Shown: positions 1-6,216, counted from the stretch's first letter. The stretch is DNA of 7,298 bases from Desulfobacterales bacterium (GCA_030601485.1 JAUVTO010000088.1:1-7298); one strand, 5' to 3'. Notes: generated by a model not told the origin, from the letters alone. Numbers and translations: made by a program.

Positions 1-35
1 TCACAGAACCGCACAGAATCGTACCGCTAAGCCCA

Positions 36-67
36 GTATTCCAACATTCCAGTATTCCATCATTCCA
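36..67. repeat. Short tandem repeat, four 8-bp units
   Basis: Four consecutive 8-bp units, each two variable bases followed by ATTCCA: gtATTCCA, acATTCCA, gtATTCCA, tcATTCCA. Just before it, CACAGAA occurs twice at 10-bp spacing (2-8 and 12-18). It is too short and has no spacers, so it is not a CRISPR array. It is probably a slippage-prone intergenic repeat; no function is claimed. Confidence 0.75.
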
Positions 68-318
68 GAGCATATGTTCACGGCACAGCCAATTTTCTCT
101 GACCTGGCCCAGAGGACCAGGTTTTCAATGTTGTAATAAATTTTCAAATTAAGATACCTGCTAACAGACCGTACCATGTCATCCTCTATATATCTAATTT
201 TTAACAAACTGTAAAAAAAACTGTCACCCACAGTCCCTGGCACTTCCATTTTTTTAGCTCAGCAATTACCTGAATCAATTTTTCTTCAATAAAATAGAGC
301 ACTTTCTCACTACCTTCG

Positions 319-355
319 CTTTTGGCACAGGCTTTGCTCAGGTATATGCCAAAAG
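319..355. repeat. 9-bp perfect inverted repeat enclosing the sigma-54 promoter
   Basis: CTTTTGGCA (319-327) is the exact reverse complement of TGCCAAAAG (347-355), with 19 bases between. The left arm overlaps the -24 element and the right arm lies at the predicted transcription start. A second pair, CTCAGG (337-342) and CCTGAG (365-370), interlocks with it, so the two stems could not form together fully. Neither is followed by a T-run, so a terminator is unlikely. It could be an operator, an RNA structure at the 5' end, or chance. Confidence 0.5.
323..338 (+). promoter_or_regulatory. Sigma-54 (RpoN) -24/-12 promoter
   Basis: The sequence reads TGGCAC, five bases, then TTGCT. This matches the sigma-54 consensus TGGCAC-N5-TTGCW at every conserved position, including the GG and GC dinucleotides with their first bases 12 nt apart. 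Transcription would start near 348 and run toward the CBS gene, giving a leader of about 350 nt. No other full match was found by eye on either strand. Sigma-54 promoters need an AAA+ enhancer-binding activator and often IHF; a weak dyad at 102-122 and a poor IHF-like match at 273-285 lie upstream, but neither is convincing. The nearest + strand genes are the seven-gene cluster, so it is the natural candidate promoter for that cluster. Confidence 0.6.
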
Positions 356-689
356 AAGAAAAACCCTGAGTTTGTAAACCGGAACTGAAAAAGACTGGGA
401 AAAGAAGGATGATGCCGAGAAAAAGGATATCGAGGAAAAAATCCACAAGGTGGTGGAATCTCCCGGCTCGGTTTTTGAGGTGTTCCCCAAAGACAAGCGC
501 AAAAACAAAGCTCACACCTGTCAAGCGAAAGCGCACGAACAAGAAAATAACATTCGAATAACGCGCCGACATGCGATGAGACCAGGAGTTAATCCTCTGG
601 TAGATAATATGAAACCATGGTATTTTGTATCCGTCAATATCGGGGAAATGTGGAATGATATTGCGTTATGATGTTGCCGAAAACCGTAT

Positions 690-706
690 GGAGGATATAA
701 ACCATA
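690..706 (+). promoter_or_regulatory. Shine-Dalgarno pointing to an AUA codon for the CBS gene
   Basis: GGAGG at 690-694 is a strong ribosome binding site. It lies 9 bases before an ATA codon at 704-706 that is in frame with the CBS gene, and 27 bases before the first in-frame ATG (722). An in-frame TAA at 698-700 bars any earlier start, and no ATG, GTG or TTG lies between it and 722. The intervening codons read I-L-V-K-N-W, which continues the first CBS domain naturally. The start is therefore probably the ATA itself, or an ATG lost by mutation or read error. Confidence 0.6.
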
Positions 707-721
707 TTAGTCAAAAATTGG

Positions 722-1381
722 ATGAGCGAACCGGCTATCACGATTAATGCCGATGCGAGCCTACAGGATGCGATCGGGTTGTTAAAACAGCACGAAATAC
801 ACATGCTGCCGGTAATGGAATACGATCAACTCGTTGGGGTCATTACGGACAAGGACCTGAAAAGGGCGTCGGCCTCTGAGGCTGTCTCTCTGGATATTTA
901 TGAACTCGCCGATCTCATTTCACGAATTAAAGTTAAAACGATCATGACTAAAGATCCGGTGACCGTTCCCTATGATTATACGGTAGAAGAAATTGCTGCG
1001 TTGCTGTTTGTTCACAATATATCCGGTGTTCCGGTCGTAGACCAGACAGGAAAACTGTTAGGCGTAATCACGAAAACAGATATATTCCAAGTACTCATCT
1101 CGCTGACCGGCATCAGTAAAAAAGGTATTCAGTTTGCTTTTAAGCTGATGGATCGACCCGGAGCGATCAAAGACATTACGGATATTCTTAGGGATTATGG
1201 CGGTCGAATTGCCAGCATTCTCAGTACCCGGGAAAGAGCTGACAAGGGATATCTTAATGTGTATATCCGCGTATATGGTTTTGATCCGGTAAGCCGGCAG
1301 CGAATTAAGGAAGTGATCAAGAATAAAGTTCCGCCACTTTACATATTAGACCATGAAGAAAAAATCAGAGAGATTTTTTAA
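722..1381 (+). CDS. CBS-CBS-ACT domain regulatory protein
   Basis: Cytoplasmic ligand-sensing protein of 219 residues counted from ATG 722. Two CBS motifs cover about residues 3-50 (ending ITDKDLKRA) and 71-128 (VKTIMTKDPVTV to ITKTDIFQVL). A C-terminal ACT-like domain covers about 135-205 and contains the typical DRPGAIKDITDIL stretch. CBS pairs usually bind adenosine nucleotides, while ACT domains usually bind amino acids or other small ligands; the actual ligand cannot be read from sequence. There is no catalytic domain, so a sensor or regulator role is inferred. The reading frame continues upstream to 704 as I-L-V-K-N-W, matching the start of the second CBS (KVKTIM), so true translation probably begins at 704 with a non-ATG codon. 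It is first in a seven-gene + strand cluster, 37 bp before a universal stress protein. Family is sure; the start is not. Confidence 0.9.
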   Translation: MSEPAITINADASLQDAIGLLKQHEIHMLPVMEYDQLVGVITDKDLKRASASEAVSLDIYELADLISRIKVKTIMTKDPVTVPYDYTVEEIAALLFVHNISGVPVVDQTGKLLGVITKTDIFQVLISLTGISKKGIQFAFKLMDRPGAIKDITDILRDYGGRIASILSTRERADKGYLNVYIRVYGFDPVSRQRIKEVIKNKVPPLYILDHEEKIREIF

Positions 1382-1418
1382 GCTTTCATAAACCAAATAC
1401 AAAGAAAGGGGCTTCGAA

Positions 1419-1871
1419 ATGAAAGAGTATAAAAAAATCTTGTTCCCGGTTGATCTATCAGAATCATCTGAAAAAATTGTCCCTGAAGTGCAGGCATTAG
1501 TAAAAAAATTGGAATCGCAGATTCACCTTTTATTTGTCGCCAGAGTTTTCGACTATTTTGGGAGTATCTATGTGCCTGCGCCTTCGATCACCACATTGGA
1601 AAAAGATATTATAGACGGAGCTGAAAAGCGAATTGACGAATTTGTTGATCAGTATTTCAGTGATTATCCGGACACGAAAGCGGCAGTTGTGACCGGTGAT
1701 GCTTCGGAGGAAATTATCAAATACATTGAATCCCAGGGGATTGATTTGGTTATCATGGGCACCCATGGCCGCAAGGGTATGGACAAAATCATTTTCGGCT
1801 CGGTTGCCGATCGGGTGGTCAAAACAGCACCGGTTCCGGTCCTGGTAGTTAATCCTCATAAAGTTGGCTAA
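1419..1871 (+). CDS. Universal stress protein, single UspA domain
   Basis: A 150-residue single-domain UspA-family protein, the usual family length. It starts with the typical beta strand KKILFPVD (Asp12 at the nucleotide pocket) and carries a perfect ATP-binding signature G-2x-G-9x-G-S at residues 114-128 (GTHGRKGMDKIIFGS), followed by the usual final strand PVPVLVVNP. An ATP-binding type is therefore expected; such proteins act in stress or energy-state responses, often as dimers, and no enzymatic activity should be assumed. The start is supported by GAAAGGGG at 1404-1411, seven bases before the ATG. It is about 71% identical by hand count, without gaps, to the Usp at 3796-4248, so the two are a local duplication now separated by two other genes. 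Confidence 0.95.
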   Translation: MKEYKKILFPVDLSESSEKIVPEVQALVKKLESQIHLLFVARVFDYFGSIYVPAPSITTLEKDIIDGAEKRIDEFVDQYFSDYPDTKAAVVTGDASEEIIKYIESQGIDLVIMGTHGRKGMDKIIFGSVADRVVKTAPVPVLVVNPHKVG

Positions 1872-1934
1872 TTGCTTCCGAGTGAAAACTGCAAAGCATC
1901 TAATAGTAATAGAGTAAACTAAAGGAGGTATAGG

Positions 1935-2687
1935 ATGCCAGTAAATTGGGAAAAAGAAAAATACCTTCCGGGAACCTATACGAAGAAAAGGCCTGATGCC
2001 GCGCAAATGGCCGACCAGCATATCCGCGAGTGGGAAACCAAACGCCGTAAAATCAAACAAAAAGAAGCCCCGCCGGCTAAAATTGCCCCTGCTATCTGCT
2101 TTTCGCGTAAAATCGGTGTCGGGGCACTTGAAATAGCAAATATCCTGGCTGAAAAAATCAACTTCCGGGTGGCGGACCGCGAGCTTCTGGACCATATGGC
2201 GCAGAAAGCAAAATTGAGCGATGAAACGGTTGCTTTCTTCGACGAACGCTATCCCGGTAAAATGGTCGAGCTATCTGCAATGCTTTTTGGGGAAAAATCG
2301 TTTATCATGAGTGATTATATCAGGAATTTTATCAGCACGGTGTTTACGTTTGCCGATATGGGATCCACTATTTTTGTCGGACGAGGTACTCACCTGATCT
2401 TGCCCAGAGAGCGTGTGCTGGCAGTCCGTTTCATCTGCTCAAATGACTACAGAATAGAGCGCTTAGCAAGCATTTTAGATGTGGAAAGAAAAGAAGCCCA
2501 AAAAATATTAAGAATAACCGACAAGGAACAGCGGGATTTTTTTAAAAGGGAATTTGGTAAAGGAGACGCGTCCCCGTATGAGTTTGACATGGTTATAAAC
2601 TGTGAATTCATCACGGAGCCGCGGCAGGCGGCAGAAATTGTCGCCCTGGCTTTTAAGAAAAAATTTGAGTTTTTGATTGTGACATAA
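1935..2687 (+). CDS. Cytidylate kinase-like family protein
   Basis: A 250-residue protein resembling the cytidylate-kinase-like P-loop family. Residues 1-52 are a charged, Lys/Arg/Glu-rich extension. The kinase-like core spans about 53-245: a P-loop-like turn SRKIGVGALEIA (57-68), ADRELLDH (80-87), FVGRG (147-151), a lid-like segment DKEQRDFFKREFG (196-208) and YEFDMVIN (215-222), which corresponds to the YDLVIN region of true CMP kinases. The canonical Walker A Lys-Ser/Thr is absent (GVGALE instead of GSGKGT), so CMP kinase activity should not be assumed; nucleotide binding or an unknown phosphotransfer is possible. Translation signals are excellent: AAGGAGGT at 1922-1929, ending five bases before the ATG. 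It lies between Usp genes, which suggests a shared role in nucleotide sensing, but the function is unknown. Confidence 0.85.
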   Translation: MPVNWEKEKYLPGTYTKKRPDAAQMADQHIREWETKRRKIKQKEAPPAKIAPAICFSRKIGVGALEIANILAEKINFRVADRELLDHMAQKAKLSDETVAFFDERYPGKMVELSAMLFGEKSFIMSDYIRNFISTVFTFADMGSTIFVGRGTHLILPRERVLAVRFICSNDYRIERLASILDVERKEAQKILRITDKEQRDFFKREFGKGDASPYEFDMVINCEFITEPRQAAEIVALAFKKKFEFLIVT

Positions 2688-2762
2688 AAACCTGTTGATT
2701 CGTCTTCTGAATGCTGGGAGAGATTAAAAAAATATGCTCGTTGAGTAGGAGAAGAGAGGAAT

Positions 2763-3701
2763 ATGAAAGCGAAACCCAGGTCAAATAAAATACTGATACC
2801 CGTAGACGGCTCCGATCGCTCCTTGAACACGGTCAGATATATCGCAAAAATCAAACCGTTTCATCAAATGCAAATAGTGCTGTTTCATGTGTACGCCGGT
2901 GCTCCCGAGTCTTATTTTGACCTGGGAAAGGACCCTCGGAGCACCGGGACGGTTGCATATGTCAGAACATGGGAAATCCAGCAGAAAATAAATACCCGGG
3001 ATTACATGCAGAAGGCCAGACGGATCCTTTTGCATGCCGGATTCCCGGAGGAGGCCGTAACGGTCAAAATCCAAAAAAGAAAACAGGGCATCGCCCGCGA
3101 TATCATCAAAGAAGCCCGCGAAGGATATGATGCCGTTGTAGCCAGGCGGAGGGGGCTGGGCGCATTAAGGGGAATCGTACTCGGCAGTGTCGCCAATAAG
3201 CTCCTTGAAAAGCTTAATTTTTTGCCGCTTTTATTGGCCGGCAGAACGGCTGTGGGAAAAAAATTATTGTTGGCCTTTGACGGTTCACCCGGTGCCATGC
3301 AGGCGGTTAATTTTGTGGGGTCGACCATGGGCAGTTCCGATTTTAAAGTTTGCCTGCTTCATGTAATTCGGGGCAGTGCGGAAGCAGCACTGGAATATCA
3401 AAGAATTTTTTCGCCCCAGGAATACACGGAAGGCGCCGAAATAGATATGGCGTCCCGGTTTGAAGAAGCTAAAACAACGCTGATGGAATCGAGTTTTAAA
3501 GAAAACCGGATATCGACAAAGATCATTACCGGCGTGCAATCGCGAGCGGCAGCCATCGTTAAGGAAGCCAGACAGGGCGATTATGAAACTATTGTTTTAG
3601 GAAGACGAGGTGTGTCACAGGTAAGAACATTTTTCATTGGAAGAGTGACCAATAAGGTCATCCATATGGCCCGAGATCGAACGGTTTGGGTGGTAAGGTA
3701 A
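2763..3701 (+). CDS. Tandem-domain universal stress protein
   Basis: A 312-residue protein with two UspA domains, about residues 7-160 (opening KILIPVDGSD) and 166-312 (opening KKLLLAFDGSPGA). Both nucleotide-binding signatures are imperfect. In the first, the leading Gly of G-2x-G-9x-G-S is Arg128 (RRRG, then GS at 141-142). In the second, the final Ser/Thr is Arg294 (GRRG at 280-283, then GR at 293-294). ATP binding is thus uncertain in each half, unlike in the neighbouring single-domain Usps. Residues 50-80 are an unusual insert-like loop after the first beta-strand region. The start at 2763 is preceded by AGGAG at 2747-2751 and a closer AGAGAGGA at 2753-2760. It is fourth in the cluster, 75 bp after the kinase-like gene. 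Confidence 0.93.
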   Translation: MKAKPRSNKILIPVDGSDRSLNTVRYIAKIKPFHQMQIVLFHVYAGAPESYFDLGKDPRSTGTVAYVRTWEIQQKINTRDYMQKARRILLHAGFPEEAVTVKIQKRKQGIARDIIKEAREGYDAVVARRRGLGALRGIVLGSVANKLLEKLNFLPLLLAGRTAVGKKLLLAFDGSPGAMQAVNFVGSTMGSSDFKVCLLHVIRGSAEAALEYQRIFSPQEYTEGAEIDMASRFEEAKTTLMESSFKENRISTKIITGVQSRAAAIVKEARQGDYETIVLGRRGVSQVRTFFIGRVTNKVIHMARDRTVWVVR

Positions 3702-3722
3702 ATGGCGGGCTCATTACCGCCA
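3697..3722 (+). other. Two mutually exclusive short stems after the double Usp gene
   Basis: TGGCGG (3703-3708) pairs with CCGCCA (3717-3722), and GGTAA (3697-3701, containing the stop codon) pairs with TTACC (3714-3718). The stems share bases 3717-3718, so only one can form fully. There is no T-run, so this is not a convincing terminator; it might affect transcript decay between the fourth and fifth genes. It sits in the largest gap inside the cluster (94 bp). Confidence 0.3.
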
Positions 3723-3795
3723 AAGCTGAGGCTTCGATAGTTTATATTTTCGATCATGAAGCAAAAACAAGCGTGTTGTATGAGGAGGATTTACC

Positions 3796-4248
3796 ATGAA
3801 AGAATTCAAAAAAATCTTGTTCCCGGTTGACCTTTCCGAATCATCCGAAAAGATCGTACCGTATGTCCAGATAGTGGCAAAAAAGTTTGAGGCGAAGATT
3901 CATATCTTGTTCGCGGCCAGGGTATTTCAATATCTCACGAGCATCTATGTGCCACATCTTTCGATCAACAAATTCGAACGGGAGATTTTCGAGGGAGCTG
4001 AAAAAAAATTATATGAATTTATAGATAAGTATTTCAAGGAATACCCGGGCACGAAACCAGCCGTAGTAGCCGGAGATGCTTCAGAAGAAATAATTAACTA
4101 CGTGGAGTCACAAGGAATTGACTTGATAATCATGGGAACCCATGGGCGCAAAGGCTTGGATAAAGCTATCTTTGGTTCAGTTGCAGAACGGGTGGTTAAA
4201 GCAGCGCCGGTGCCGGTAATGGTGGTCAATCCTTACAAGGCTACCTGA
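3796..4248 (+). CDS. Universal stress protein, single UspA domain (paralogue)
   Basis: A 150-residue UspA-family protein with the same architecture as the product of 1419-1871: KKILFPVDLSESSEKIVP at the N-terminus, a perfect G-2x-G-9x-G-S signature at residues 114-128 (GTHGRKGLDKAIFGS) and PVPVMVVNP near the end. By hand count 107 of 150 residues agree with that protein, without gaps. Differences concentrate in the middle (residues 23-82), while both ends and the nucleotide-binding loop are conserved. The pair could form homo- or heterodimers; that is inference. The start is fixed by GGAGG at 3784-3788, seven bases before the ATG. It is followed after 44 bp by the CoA-transferase alpha subunit, physically tying the stress-protein block to the metabolic genes. 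Confidence 0.95.
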   Translation: MKEFKKILFPVDLSESSEKIVPYVQIVAKKFEAKIHILFAARVFQYLTSIYVPHLSINKFEREIFEGAEKKLYEFIDKYFKEYPGTKPAVVAGDASEEIINYVESQGIDLIIMGTHGRKGLDKAIFGSVAERVVKAAPVPVMVVNPYKAT

Positions 4249-4292
4249 CCCGCATCCGCCTGAGTCGAAGAACCCAAAAAGTAAGGATAAGA

Positions 4293-5372
4293 ATGAAATA
4301 TAAGACTAGTTCAAAAGTCAGGAACGTGTCCCGTCTGAAGGGTGAAGAGATCCGCAAAGTAGCCGGGCAACCTTTTGAATGGTGGGGTCCTTCTCCTAAA
4401 GAAGCCAGAAAAATCACTGTTAACAAGCAAAAAGCTCTTGTTGACAAACGTATATCCTTGAAGGATGCCGTCAAGAAACATATCAAAGATGGCATCAACA
4501 TCGGCATCGGTGGATTTGTGAATACCCGCGTGCCCGTTGCAATCGTTCATGAGATCATTCGTCAAGGCGCCAAAGACCTCACACTATCTTTTCAATCCAA
4601 CTCTATATGTGCCGAGCTGTTGGCCGGGGCGATGATTTTGTACCCTGATCATTTGAACATCAAACGGGTTGAGCTGGCCTGGTGGGGCTATGAGGTTATT
4701 GGTATTGCACCGCTTTTGCGGCACCTGGCGGCCAATGTCATGGTTCAACTCGATGATTATACAAATTATGGCATGTCGGCAAGGTTCAAAGCCGCGGCCA
4801 TGGGTCTGGAGTTTATTCCGGTAAGGGATCACGGCGGCTCGGACATGGAACAGTTAAACCGGGGGATCATGATTAAGAGCCCTTTCTCCGATAAAAACAC
4901 TTATCTGGTCCCGGCATGTTATCCGGATGTGGGGCTCATCCATGTGACTGCAGCGGATATCTACGGTAACTGCCGGATATTCGGGCCTCTCTGCACCTGC
5001 CCTGAAATCGCCATGGCGGCAACCTGTAACATCGTTACCGCCGAACAGATTATCTCCAACGAGAGTATTCGAACCTACCCGAATCTGACTGAAATTCCTT
5101 ATGTCGCGGTAGACGCACTGATTGAGCAACCGTTCGGTGCCTATCCCGGAGTTTCCTACGGGCATTACTGGTTTGACATGGAGCACATTCAAATGTTCCG
5201 CAACGCATCCGAAGAATTCAGAAGATCAGGGAACACTGTCCCGCTAAAGAAATACTATGAGGAACATATATTCAGTTGCAAAACATTTAATGATTTCCTG
5301 GATAAAATGCCTGAACCGGCGCTTCGCAAAATCAAGAAATTCGATGGCGGTCAACCGATAATCATTGGTTAA
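4293..5372 (+). CDS. Family I CoA-transferase, alpha subunit (glutaconate CoA-transferase GctA-like)
   Basis: Alpha subunit of a two-subunit family I acyl-CoA:carboxylate CoA-transferase, cytoplasmic, moving CoA between organic acids. The family signature region lies at residues 66-81: Asp66-Gly67, then Gly73-Gly74-Phe75, and Pro81. It matches the PROSITE-type CoA-transferase pattern except for Gly71 in the hydrophobic triplet and Arg79 in place of a later Gly. Other family-like blocks are YGMSARFKAAAMGLEFIPVRDHGGSDM (around 159-185), in the region where GctA-type proteins end in a GSD motif, and VTAADIYGN (around 218-226). At 359 residues it is longer than the roughly 320 of classical GctA, because about 50 residues (including WWGPSPKEA, 30-38) precede the domain. 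AAGGA at 4283-4287 supports the start. The substrate cannot be read; glutaconate, 3-oxoacid or another acyl-CoA are all possible. Confidence 0.9.
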   Translation: MKYKTSSKVRNVSRLKGEEIRKVAGQPFEWWGPSPKEARKITVNKQKALVDKRISLKDAVKKHIKDGINIGIGGFVNTRVPVAIVHEIIRQGAKDLTLSFQSNSICAELLAGAMILYPDHLNIKRVELAWWGYEVIGIAPLLRHLAANVMVQLDDYTNYGMSARFKAAAMGLEFIPVRDHGGSDMEQLNRGIMIKSPFSDKNTYLVPACYPDVGLIHVTAADIYGNCRIFGPLCTCPEIAMAATCNIVTAEQIISNESIRTYPNLTEIPYVAVDALIEQPFGAYPGVSYGHYWFDMEHIQMFRNASEEFRRSGNTVPLKKYYEEHIFSCKTFNDFLDKMPEPALRKIKKFDGGQPIIIG

Positions 5373-5402
5373 TAGCAAATATCACCTCGAAGGACGCAAA
5401 AA

Positions 5403-6185
5403 ATGCCTGACTGCACACCGTTTGAAATGATTTCCTACACAGGCTCCAGGGTACTGCAAGACAATAAAATCGTATTTGTTGGAACGGGGCTGCCAATTAT
5501 TGCCGCAATGCACGCCCAACTTACCCACGCGCCGGGGCTTGGACTGATTTTTGAGGCGGGTGCGTTATCGCCGATTCTTGATATCGGAATGCCTTTGTCT
5601 GTCGGCGATACCAGAGCCTGCCGCAAAGCCTGTTTCATGAAAGGGCTGTGCGCCGTCTTTGAGCTAACCCAGAGAGGACATGCGGACTATGCCTTTATTG
5701 GTGGTGCCCAGATAGATCCGTATGGAAACGTAAATTCAACCTTCGAAGGAGACAGCTACAGGAAACCCGGAACCAGGTTTCCGGGGAGTGGCGGCGCCGG
5801 TGCCATGGCCGCCAACTGCGAGAAAACAATTATCATTATGGCCCTGGAAAAAAGACGCTTTGTTGAAAAATTAGACTTCTTAACAAACGTCGGATTTGGT
5901 GACGGTTCCCCGGATTTTCGGGAGAAAGCCGGGGTCATGGGCTCAGGCCCTTACCGGGTAATCACCCATGAAGCTTTGTTTGGTTTCGATGAATCAACAA
6001 AGAGAATGCTGCTGCTTGAAGTAGCTCCTGGAAAAACGCCTGAACAAATTCAGGAAAAAGTGTGTTTTAAAGTATTAGTATCTCCGGGTTTAAAAAAGAT
6101 GAAAGAACCCACAAAAGAGGATTTAAGGTTGTTGCGGGAAGTATGTGACCCGCAGGGATATTTTCTCCAAAGGAAAATTAAATAA
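5403..6185 (+). CDS. Family I CoA-transferase, beta subunit (GctB-like)
   Basis: A 260-residue beta subunit, the usual size for GctB-type proteins, 30 bp after the alpha gene. The probable catalytic glutamate is Glu51 in the E-x-G motif (FEAGALSP, 50-57); in family I enzymes this residue forms the glutamyl-CoA thioester. Further family blocks are FIGGAQIDPYGNVNST (98-113), FPGSGGAGA (126-134, near the Gly-rich turn where relatives have GGAND), VITHEALFGFD (186-196) and VAPGKTPEQIQ (207-217). Retaining Glu51 favours a true transferase over the related IpdAB-type ring-opening hydrolases, which are reported to use a different catalytic glutamate. GAAGGA at 5389-5394 supports the start. The two genes must form one heteromeric enzyme; its acyl substrate is unknown. 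It is the last intact gene of the cluster. Confidence 0.92.
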   Translation: MPDCTPFEMISYTGSRVLQDNKIVFVGTGLPIIAAMHAQLTHAPGLGLIFEAGALSPILDIGMPLSVGDTRACRKACFMKGLCAVFELTQRGHADYAFIGGAQIDPYGNVNSTFEGDSYRKPGTRFPGSGGAGAMAANCEKTIIIMALEKRRFVEKLDFLTNVGFGDGSPDFREKAGVMGSGPYRVITHEALFGFDESTKRMLLLEVAPGKTPEQIQEKVCFKVLVSPGLKKMKEPTKEDLRLLREVCDPQGYFLQRKIK

Positions 6186-6216
6186 GTGAGATTTAGTCGG
6201 AAAAAGACGCTATTTT

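Larger units (their letters stand above)
1..703. other. Upstream region without a defensible gene
   Basis: No open frame here resembles a family I recognise. A - strand frame (572 down to 201) would give a hydrophobic 123-residue protein with one likely membrane segment, but has no Shine-Dalgarno. A + strand frame open from about 378 to 671 is rich in Lys and Glu but has only a GTG start at 450. A + strand frame at 409-561 encodes a very basic 50-residue peptide. These overlap and are partly reflections of one purine-rich + strand, so at most one is real. A - strand frame from 249 to the left edge also lacks a ribosome binding site, and its tail is made by the tandem repeat. The clearest signals are the tandem repeat, the sigma-54 promoter match and the inverted repeat, listed separately. 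Confidence 0.6.

Noticed and set aside
36..67. Possible CRISPR repeats
   Set aside because: Units are 8 bp and directly adjacent with no spacers; this is a simple tandem repeat.
201..572. - strand frame encoding a hydrophobic 123-residue protein
   Set aside because: No recognisable family, no Shine-Dalgarno before the ATG, and its hydrophobicity is explained by the purine-rich opposite strand; kept only as a possibility in the description of the gap.
1530..2195. Long - strand open frame (221 codons) opposite the first Usp and the kinase-like gene
   Set aside because: It runs antisense across two well-supported genes and their gap, has no family resemblance and no ribosome binding site; it is a by-product of their codon use.
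3943..3956. TGGCAC on the - strand within the second single-domain Usp gene
   Set aside because: No TTGC at the required five-base spacing follows; only the -24 half matches.
5553..5555. IpdAB-type hydrolase instead of CoA-transferase
   Set aside because: The beta subunit keeps Glu51 in the E-x-G motif expected of a family I CoA-transferase, so the transferase reading is preferred, though not proven.
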